A DNA stretch of 12,685 nt. It comes from an uncultured Oscillospiraceae bacterium (GTDB taxonomy: Bacteria; Bacillota; Clostridia; Oscillospirales; Oscillospiraceae). The notes under the pieces are model-generated. The model saw only the letters and a program-made list of their open reading frames with translations, had not been told where the DNA came from and did not search any database. Below are positions 1 through 7,200 of this stretch, one piece after another. A program made the translations under genes and the position numbers. The stretch's first letter is position 1; every line of letters begins with the position of its first letter. The stretch covers positions 1 to 12,685 of the forward strand of contig CAUBQU010000016.1 in NCBI GenBank assembly GCA_958438185.1, given 5' to 3'.

Positions 1-1
1 A

Positions 2-346
2 GGCATATTTGCCCTGCGGCATGAGACCCCGCAGGAGGCGCTGATCTGCAACTGGGCCAACGAGCTGGACGGCATGCTGTGGGAAGAGCTGTTCTGCCGC
101 TGCGAGAATAACCCCTATCCGGAATGGAAGCCGGTGGCGCCGGAGGAGGCCGACACCAGGCGGCTGCTGATTCCAGCCCCGTATGAATCTATCTACCTGG
201 AATGGATCCGGGCCAAGATGGACGACTGGAACCAGGAGGTGCTGCTGTACAACGGCAGCATTGCGGTATGCAACGCGCATCTGGAGGCATTCAAGGCGCA
301 CTGGAGAAGAACGCACCGGCCGATCCAGCCGGCGCTGGCGATTTAA
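2..346 (+). CDS. Small phage structural protein, 3' part (possible head-tail connector/adaptor)
   Basis: The frame is open from base 2, so the gene begins upstream of the window; 114 residues are visible, ending at TAA 344-346. The ATG at 74 is internal, because the frame upstream of it reads as good coding sequence (FALRHETPQEALICNW...). The protein is rich in Trp, Tyr, Glu and Arg, has no membrane segment, and ends in a helical stretch (YLEWIRAKMDDWNQEVLLYN, then a Thr-His-Arg-Pro tail). Short proteins with a similar 'Y-x-x-Y-x-x-x-x-I-D-x-x-x-x-E-Y-x-x-Y-N' helical end sit next to tail genes in Clostridia phages as I know them, and a connector or tail-tube adaptor role would fit its place just before a large tail protein. 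I see no catalytic motif. The family assignment is a weak inference; that the frame is coding is well supported. The next gene begins 11 bases downstream, so the two are probably co-transcribed. Confidence 0.7.
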   Translation, partial: GIFALRHETPQEALICNWANELDGMLWEELFCRCENNPYPEWKPVAPEEADTRRLLIPAPYESIYLEWIRAKMDDWNQEVLLYNGSIAVCNAHLEAFKAHWRRTHRPIQPALAI

Positions 347-357
347 GGAGGCGGGAC

Positions 358-2541
358 ATGCAGCTGGAGAAAAAGGAGACCAACGCGGCGCGGACAAGCT
401 ACCTGGCGACGTTCGGCGGGTACGACCGGCGGGAGATGATTCAGGACGGGGCGTGGAACGACATGCGGAATATGTCGCCACGCAAATACCCGGCGCTCTG
501 CACGCGGCCGCCACGCAGAAGGGTGACACAGAGAAACGGGGTGACGCTGGGAAAAATCGTGGCCATGTGCGACCTGGACGGGCTGGTCTGGATTGACGCG
601 GCGGGGGCGCTGCACACGGACGGGCAGACGCTGACGTTGCCAATCCTGAGCCAGACGGACATGCAGACAGAGCAGCACATGGTACCGTTTGGCAGCTATG
701 TGACGATTTGGCCCGCGCGGAAGTGGGCCAATGTGCAATACTTCCGAAGCATTACCGGGCCGCAGGTGGTGCCGGATTGCTATGGAAGAATTGACGCAAG
801 ATGGAAGCAGGGCGACGGTGACAACGTCCGCCTGGTGCCGTGCCAGCGGGACGGGAGCTACTGGAAGTACATTCCGACCACCGCACTGGAAAGCTCCCAC
901 GGGCGGACACTCAAGCCGGGGGCGGCGGGCGGCCGCGTGGAAACCAGCGACTTCCCGTTTATCTACAAGGAGAAGGCGGGCGATGCGGGGACGGACTACT
1001 ACGGCTATGTGCTACAGGAGAGCCGGCCGGAAAAGCCGGAGGACGGCATGCTATGGATGAATCCAAGTGTTACGCCGCCGGTGCTGCAAAAGTGGAACGA
1101 GGCCACCGGCATGTGGGTGCAGCAGGAGCTATACCTGCGGCTGGAGCGGACCGGCGGCTTTGCCGGGCTGCGGGAGGGCGACGCCGTGACGGTGACGCTG
1201 CCGCCGGTGATGTTCTGCACGCAGGCGGAGGCGCTGCAGGAAAAGGCGGCGACGGTGTTCTACAAGGAAGTAAGGATCGAACAGGAGAAGATCGAAAACG
1301 CGGTGATCACCGCAAGCGGGGATGACTGGATCTGCATCAAGGCGGCGCTGGCCCAACCTGCGACGGTGGGCACGAAGCACATACAGCTGGTGCAGTGCGC
1401 GATGTTCGCCCAGGCAAATGTGGCAGCACCGGAGGAGGCGGGCACGACAACACAGGCGCAGTTTGAGGCGATGACGGACGCGGCACTGGAGGCATACTGC
1501 GAGGCAAGCACCCTCAACTCGGGCGGCTACGGCCACCCTGCCCGCGTCAGCAAGATCACCCTGGCGCGGACGGCGCCGGAGATGGATTTCGTTATCGAAT
1601 GCGGAAACCGGCTCTGGGGCTGCCGCTACAGCATGACGGAGCGGAACAAGCTTTACAACGAGATTTACGCCTCCAAGCTGGGGGACTTCAAGAATTGGAA
1701 TTGCTTCGCTGGGCTATCGACGGACAGCTACGCGGCATCCCGGGGGGCACCGGGACCGTGGACGGGGGCGGTGGCCTTTGGCAACTATCCGCTGTTTTTC
1801 AAGCGCGACTGCATGGACAAGGTTTATATCTCCTCCAGTGGGGCGCATCAGATCGTGACGACCCGGCTGCCGGGCGTGCAGCCGGGCAGCGACCGGAGCC
1901 TGCAGGTGATTGACGGTGTGCTGTTCTACCTTTCGGATCGCGGCGTGATGGCCTATGACGGGAGCATGCCGGAGTGCGTCAGCGCGGCGCTGGGGAGCGA
2001 TAGCTACACCGACGGCGTGGCCGGGAGCAATGGAGACTATTATTACCTCTCCGCCCAATGCGGCGGACGACCTACGCTGCTGACGCTGGACACGCAGACA
2101 GGGCTCTGGCACAGGCAGGACGAAACGGCGGCGGCGCAGCTCGTAACGTGCGGGACCGCACTTTACCTGCGGGGCGCAGGAGAAGGACTTTTAAGCCTGG
2201 CAGCAAACGATGCGGCGGACAGCGGGGCGCAGGAGGCGGCGTTTGCCTGGCAGCTGGTGAGCGGGATCCGCGGCTTTGCGCAGCCGGAGGAGACCTACCT
2301 GCTGCGGCTGACGCTCCGCCTGAAGCTGGAGCCGGGGGCATCGGCGACGGTGCGCGTCCGGTACAATGAGGCGGGGCCATGGGTCCAGAAGGCGCGGCTG
2401 GAGGGGAACGGCGTCAAAAGCGTCTCCTTCTCCATCGGGGCGCAGCGCTGCGACACCTATCGGATTCGCATTGACGGCATTGGCCAGGCGACGATTTATA
2501 CGCTGGCACAGACGACGGACACGGGGAGTGAGTTGGAATGA
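358..2541 (+). CDS. Large beta-rich phage tail protein (727 aa)
   Basis: The start at ATG 358 is chosen because AAGGAGG lies at 345-351, overlapping the previous stop codon and six bases before the ATG. The frame stays open further upstream, but that part overlaps the previous gene. The N-terminus carries FGGYDRRE, then 'DGAWNDMRNMSPRKYPALCT' (residues about 36-55), an entry motif that I associate with large tail proteins of Clostridia phages. The rest is mostly beta strand with many Trp, Tyr and Gly. Residues about 519-600 look like propeller or repeat blades (GVLFYLSDRGVMAYDG; LLTLDTQTGLWHRQ). Residues about 627-727 look like a C-terminal beta-sandwich (LEPGASATVRVRYNEAGPW). There is no signal peptide or membrane helix. 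A role in the tail hub or tubular tail, possibly analogous to podovirus tail tube or stabilisation proteins, is inferred from position and fold type. The gene overlaps the next one by four bases (ATGA). Confidence 0.75.
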   Translation: MQLEKKETNAARTSYLATFGGYDRREMIQDGAWNDMRNMSPRKYPALCTRPPRRRVTQRNGVTLGKIVAMCDLDGLVWIDAAGALHTDGQTLTLPILSQTDMQTEQHMVPFGSYVTIWPARKWANVQYFRSITGPQVVPDCYGRIDARWKQGDGDNVRLVPCQRDGSYWKYIPTTALESSHGRTLKPGAAGGRVETSDFPFIYKEKAGDAGTDYYGYVLQESRPEKPEDGMLWMNPSVTPPVLQKWNEATGMWVQQELYLRLERTGGFAGLREGDAVTVTLPPVMFCTQAEALQEKAATVFYKEVRIEQEKIENAVITASGDDWICIKAALAQPATVGTKHIQLVQCAMFAQANVAAPEEAGTTTQAQFEAMTDAALEAYCEASTLNSGGYGHPARVSKITLARTAPEMDFVIECGNRLWGCRYSMTERNKLYNEIYASKLGDFKNWNCFAGLSTDSYAASRGAPGPWTGAVAFGNYPLFFKRDCMDKVYISSSGAHQIVTTRLPGVQPGSDRSLQVIDGVLFYLSDRGVMAYDGSMPECVSAALGSDSYTDGVAGSNGDYYYLSAQCGGRPTLLTLDTQTGLWHRQDETAAAQLVTCGTALYLRGAGEGLLSLAANDAADSGAQEAAFAWQLVSGIRGFAQPEETYLLRLTLRLKLEPGASATVRVRYNEAGPWVQKARLEGNGVKSVSFSIGAQRCDTYRIRIDGIGQATIYTLAQTTDTGSELE

Positions 2542-3050
2542 GATTTGAAATGCCGCAACGACCGAACGGGAACGCGGACCCGTATTTGGACAAGCTATGG
2601 CGCTGGGCCTACCAGGCGACGGAGCAGCTCAACCTCGTCCTGGACCAGCTGGAACGGGCAGAGGTGCTGCAGGGAGACGGGGGAAGCGGGACGACGCTTG
2701 GAACGCTTGCCAAGCAGGCGGAGAAGAACGGAAGCGGTGTCGATAGCGCGATTAGCGCGATTCGCGGCCTCAGGCAGGAGCAGGAGGCGCTCAGTGCGGC
2801 GTTGGGCGGACTTTGCATTCAGACGGGCACTGCATCTATTGCATACGGAACGGGCGCGAAAACGGCACAGGTGACGTTTGGCAAGGCGTACACGCAGATA
2901 CCGCAGGTGCTTGTAATGCAGGTTTTCGACACCGTGCCACTGACGGTACACACGACGGACATTACGACGCAGGGCTTCACGGCGCGGATTGCGGGCGGAC
3001 TTCCGGAGTCCGGCACGCGGAGCTTCGGCTGGGTCGCGATCGGAGCATGA
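2538..3050 (+). CDS. Tail-associated protein with lectin/fibre-like C-terminal domain (170 aa)
   Basis: The ATG at 2538 overlaps the TGA of the previous gene (ATGA), so translation is probably coupled; a weaker GGGGAG lies at 2523-2528. Residues about 10-95 are helical with heptad-like leucines (YQATEQLNLVLDQLERAEVL, then AISAIRGLRQEQEALSAALG), which suggests a trimeric coiled-coil stalk. Residues about 108-170 form a short beta domain: AQVTFGKAYTQIPQVLVMQV, then ITTQGFTARI, then a terminal SFGWVAIGA. The pattern 'V-T-F-x-K-x-Y-x-x-x-P-x-V' with a final aromatic-W-x-A-I-G strand is typical of the small H-type-lectin or gp53-like domains at the tips of phage fibres. It may be a short tail fibre or a baseplate appendage that contacts the cell surface. 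The fold is inferred from the pattern and no search was possible. The downstream gene follows after 14 bases. Confidence 0.72.
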   Translation: MRFEMPQRPNGNADPYLDKLWRWAYQATEQLNLVLDQLERAEVLQGDGGSGTTLGTLAKQAEKNGSGVDSAISAIRGLRQEQEALSAALGGLCIQTGTASIAYGTGAKTAQVTFGKAYTQIPQVLVMQVFDTVPLTVHTTDITTQGFTARIAGGLPESGTRSFGWVAIGA

Positions 3051-3064
3051 GAGGAGGGGACGAC

Positions 3065-4219
3065 ATGGCGAACATTTTCGAAACAAAGGCTCGGGATTAT
3101 GACCGGGAAATTATGTCAGCGGAGGATTACGACCGGCTGCAGGGGTACCAGCAGCAGTGGCAGCAGGCGACGGATGACGCCGGGCGGCAGCAGGCGAACC
3201 AGCAGGCCCAGCAGCTGCGGGAGCAGTACGGCTATTCCATGGGCCGGGACGGGCAGAGCTTCAGCATCGCAAATCCGCAGACGGGCGTCAGCCAGGACAC
3301 GGGGGCGCAGCTGCTGCACTGGCAAAACCAGCAGAATAACCCGACGGGGCGCAGTGACCTCTACCAGCGCTACCAGGACCTGCTGAACCAGTACACAAGC
3401 CGGGAGCCGTTCACCTATGACGTGACGGGGGACGGGCTTTACCAGCAGTACGCGAACCAGTACCAGCGGCTGGGCAACCAGGCGATGCAGGACACGCTGG
3501 GCCAGGCGGCGGGGCTGACGGGGGGCTACAGCTCCAGCTATGCCCAGTCGGCGGGGCAGCAGGCGTACCAGGGGTACCTGGACAAGCTCAATGACATTGT
3601 GCCGGAGCTTTACGGGCAGGCCTACAGCCGTTACGCGGCGGAGGGGGACCGGATCGCCAATGCGGCGCAGCTGGCGGCCCAGGGCTACGGCCAGGAGCAG
3701 ACGGACTACTGGAACAACCTCAACTACTGGCAGAGCCAGGCGCAGAACGAGCAGAACCAGTACTGGAACCAGCAGCAGTACGACCAGACGGCGCGGCAGC
3801 AGGCCTACAGCAATCTCGTCACGGCGATCTCCAACACCGGCTACAAGCCGACGAGCGGGGAGCTGCAGGCGGCGGGGATGACGCAGCAGGAGGCGGACAG
3901 CTGGGCGGCTTACTTCAACTTCCAGCGGCAGCAGGCGACGAAGGCGACGTCCTCCGGCGGCGGCAGATCTTCGGGGCGTTCTTCGGGGCGTTCGTCGGGG
4001 CGGTCGTCAGGGCGGTCTTCCGGAAGCAGCAGCGGCAGCAGCGGGAGCGGCAGCGTCGCGGAGGCGGCGGCCAGCTATGCGGCGGCGCACAGCGGCGGGC
4101 ATCTGGATGACAGAAGCCTGGACACATACCTCTCAAGCCAGGGGTACACGACGGCGCAGCGGTCGGCGTTTAAGCAGTACCTGGAAAGCATCGGGTGGAC
4201 CTATGGCAGGCGCCAATAA
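3065..4219 (+). CDS. Gln/Tyr-rich phage internal virion (ejection-type) protein, 384 aa
   Basis: The start at ATG 3065 has GGAGGGG at 3053-3059 with good spacing. The frame is also open upstream, but that part overlaps the previous gene out of frame and is not needed. The protein is strikingly rich in Gln, Tyr, Ala, Ser and Gly. Residues about 1-120 are polar helices. The central block includes QAMQDTLGQAAGLTGGYSSS, then YAQSAGQQAYQGYLDKLNDI and VPELYGQAYSRYAAEG (about residues 139-198). I associate this block with a widespread family of Clostridia phage structural proteins that usually lie just before a giant protein gene. Residues about 296-330 are a low-complexity Ser/Gly/Arg linker built from a 12-base DNA repeat, followed by a small helical C-terminal domain ending WTYGRRQ. 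There is no enzyme motif. An internal capsid or ejection role is inferred from composition and position. The next gene starts after 11 bases. Confidence 0.75.
   Translation: MANIFETKARDYDREIMSAEDYDRLQGYQQQWQQATDDAGRQQANQQAQQLREQYGYSMGRDGQSFSIANPQTGVSQDTGAQLLHWQNQQNNPTGRSDLYQRYQDLLNQYTSREPFTYDVTGDGLYQQYANQYQRLGNQAMQDTLGQAAGLTGGYSSSYAQSAGQQAYQGYLDKLNDIVPELYGQAYSRYAAEGDRIANAAQLAAQGYGQEQTDYWNNLNYWQSQAQNEQNQYWNQQQYDQTARQQAYSNLVTAISNTGYKPTSGELQAAGMTQQEADSWAAYFNFQRQQATKATSSGGGRSSGRSSGRSSGRSSGRSSGSSSGSSGSGSVAEAAASYAAAHSGGHLDDRSLDTYLSSQGYTTAQRSAFKQYLESIGWTYGRRQ
3965..4024 (+). repeat. Five tandem 12-base units encoding Arg-Ser-Ser-Gly
   Basis: From 3965 five consecutive 12-base units run in frame (AGA TCT TCG GGG, then CGT TCT TCG GGG, CGT TCG TCG GGG, CGG TCG TCA GGG, CGG TCT TCC GGA), giving five Arg-Ser-Ser-Gly units. 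A degenerate Ser/Gly tail rich in AGC and GGC codons follows up to about 4053. The units differ mostly at synonymous positions, so the peptide repeat looks maintained rather than newly expanded. It forms a flexible, positively charged linker between the main body and the C-terminal domain of the 384-aa protein. Confidence 0.9.
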
Positions 4220-4230
4220 GGAGGGAGACA

Positions 4231-7200
4231 ATGGCATCAAACTATGAACGAATCCAGGCTTCCCGGCAGCGGTTCCGGGAACAGGCACAGATCAGCGAGG
4301 ACAGCTACAATAAATTCAGGCAGGCCTATGTGCAGCAGGTGGATGGCGACGCGCTAGCCGCCGGCGCGAAGGAATCGGCGGACCGGATGCGGCAGACCCT
4401 GCGGGAGAGCACAGGGCCTGCCAAGCCGCAGCAGGTGCAGCGGGCCTTCGCGGCCTACAACAGCCAGATACAAAGGCTGCGCGCTTACACCAGGGCGGGC
4501 GGCAGCTTGCCCGGCGACACGCGTATGGCGCAGCTGGAGCGGGAATTTGCCCAGCAGCGGGCAGACTTCACTGCCTACCTGCGGCAGCAGCAAAGCCGGC
4601 AGGGGCAGCCCGGCGGCGCGCTGGGGTGGCAGACCGTGGACGCGGCGCAGGCGGCAGACGACAACCGCTTTGCGCTGCGGCGGGGGAAGAAGGCAGCGGA
4701 AGTCTTTCTGGACGCAAGCCGCCTGACGCCGCAGCAGCAAAAGGCTATGGCGGGCGGCTACGCCAGCTATGACACCAGCGGAGATGTGGACCGGACGATT
4801 TTGGCGGCGCTGACGGGCAGCGGCACGCTCAAGCCGGGCGTGCTGGAGAACGCGCAGAGAAACCGGCAGCGGGCGGCGTACCAGGAGGCCGCGCAGGCCG
4901 CACGCGACAGCGGGGCGGTGCGCGCGAAGCAGCACACGCAGGCGCAGGAAAAGCTAGAGCTGCTGGACGATGCGATTACGGCGCTGGAAAGGATGCAGCC
5001 GACGAAGGATGCGCGGGTGCTGAGCAGCCAGCAGGGCGTGATGCGCAGCTACGCAGACCGGCTTGACATCACGAATTACACAGACCGGGACGACCTGATG
5101 CGGCAGCTGCGGGCGCAGCGAAGCCGACAGACGCGCCGCAGCGACCGGCAGGCAGCCGCTGCGGCGGAACAGGCGACGCGCTACCGCACGGCCCAGGCAC
5201 TGGAATACCAGCTGGACAACCCAGACGAGAGCCTGGACGCCAACTACCTGAAGCGGCAGCGGGACGAGGCGAAGCGGGCCTATGCGGAAAAGAAAACCTT
5301 TCGGACGCGGGCGGCCTACGAACAGGCGGAGGCGGCCTACCAGGAGCGGAAATACCGCGACGACCAGGAAAAAAACGTCCTAGAAATCCGCCAGGACGGG
5401 GGGCTGAGCAAGCAGTACCAGACGGCGCTGGAAGCTGCCCGGGGCCTGACGGCGGCGGAGACGGCGCTGCAGTATGTGAAATCCGACCTGGAGCGGGACG
5501 GCGCGGTTAACCGCGACACGCTGGGGCAGGTGCGGGAGATCACCGGAGCGGCGGGGCTGACGCTGCCGGCGGGGAAGACAGACAGCGAGCTGCGGGCCTA
5601 TCTGGAAAAGCTGACGGCGCGCTATCGCAGCGACAAGAATTTTGCACTTGCAAATTTGCAGCATGCGGGGTATGATGCAGACAAGCTGGACGAGTATATC
5701 TACCGCGCCCTCAACGCGCAGCGGATGGACGAATACACCGGCCGGGCGGCGGACTTTGCGGCGGACTCGCCGGTGGGGGCCAGCGCCGCTTCCAGCGCGG
5801 CGAATCTTGTCAGCGGCATGGGCTACCTGGCGGCGTTGCCCCGGACGGTGGCCAACGCGTGGCGCATCCACACCGGAAACCCGGACGCATATGTCCCGCT
5901 GGATGAAAACAGCGACGCCTTCCGGGCGACGCGGTACGCCGAGACCATCCGGCAGGAGGTCGCCAGGCAGCTGCAGGGCAAGACGGATGGGAAGACGGCG
6001 TCCTTCCTGTACGACACCGGTATGTCGATGCTGGACAACATTCTGCAGGTCGGCGTCGGCATGGGGCTGCTGGGCGCGCCGGCAATGGCGGAGGCTGCGG
6101 CCTCCGGCGGCGTCAGCGCGGCGGTGGCGGCGGGCTCGGCGGCGGCAAGCCCGGTCAGCCTGGGCATGATGGGACTGACGACGGCGAGCCAGAAGCTGCT
6201 GGAGATGACGGACGAGGGCGTGGACACCAACACGGCCTACAATCTGGCGACGGCTGCGGGTGCGATTGAGGTACTGACGGAAAAGATCGGCCTGGATGAA
6301 TTCATCAACGGCCTGGGCAGGCAGACGGCGGCGACGACGCTGCGGCGCATCGGGCAGCAGGTGGGCCGCCAGACGCTGGCAGAGGGCACGGAGGAGGCTG
6401 CATCGGACGTTTTAAACCTCGCGGCAGATCTGCTGCTGCGGATGGACCAGGCGGATTTCGTCCGGGACATTGACCGGGCCAGACGGCAGGGAATGAGCAA
6501 GGGCGAAGCGGTGTGGTCCGTCGTCGAGGACCAGCTCAAGCAGACGGGCGTCAGCTTCGCAGGCGGCGCACTCTCGGGTGCACTGTTCGGCCTGGGAGGC
6601 GCGGCGATGAACGCCGTCAGCAGTACGGACCGGGCTATGGGGCGGCAGATTCAGCGAACAGGCGGCATGGAACAGCTGCAAAAGGACGCCGCTGCCTACG
6701 GACTGAACGCAGACAACCTGACCCGCGAGAGCAGCCCAAAGGCGCTGGGCGCGATGCAGCGCCAGGTTTACCGGGCGGCGGAGCAGACGGCGGGGGAGAT
6801 TGAAGCCTTTGCCAAGCAGAAGGGATATAAAAAAGCCGCTGCCGACGCGCTGCAGGCGGCGTGGCAGGGCTATAAAGAGACCGGGCTGGATGCACTGAGC
6901 CCGCAGGAATTCGGCGTAGCGTTCGACACGGCCTACCAGGAGGGGAGGCTGGACGCCCAATACGGGCAGACGGGCGCTTACTTAGAGCGGGCGGCGACGG
7001 ATGCGCTGACGGCGGGGCTGCTGCCGGAGACGGTGAAATACGCGTATTTGGCGGGCACGAAGGACGGCAGCCGCGCGGCAAAGCGGACGCAAAGCCCCGT
7101 CCATGCACTGCGGGAGCGGGCAGCAGAACGCCGGGCTAGAAGAGCCGACGCCTCCGAAGCAGCGGCGACCGGCGCTGCGCAGCCGGGCGGCGGGCTTACC

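Noticed and set aside
202..357. Upstream start (ATG 202) for the 727-aa tail protein
   Set aside because: It would overlap the preceding gene by 145 bases and lacks a good RBS, while ATG 358 has AAGGAGG six bases upstream.
2813..3064. Upstream start (ATG 2813) for the 384-aa protein
   Set aside because: That extension is the out-of-frame shadow of the lectin-like gene (odd His/Cys/Asp-rich composition); ATG 3065 has a strong RBS.
5642..6169. A 175-codon + strand frame overlapping the giant gene
   Set aside because: The product is mostly Arg, Ser, Thr and Pro with no RBS. Unlike the 7748 frame there is no shift of the GC3 signature, and the giant frame keeps normal codon use there.
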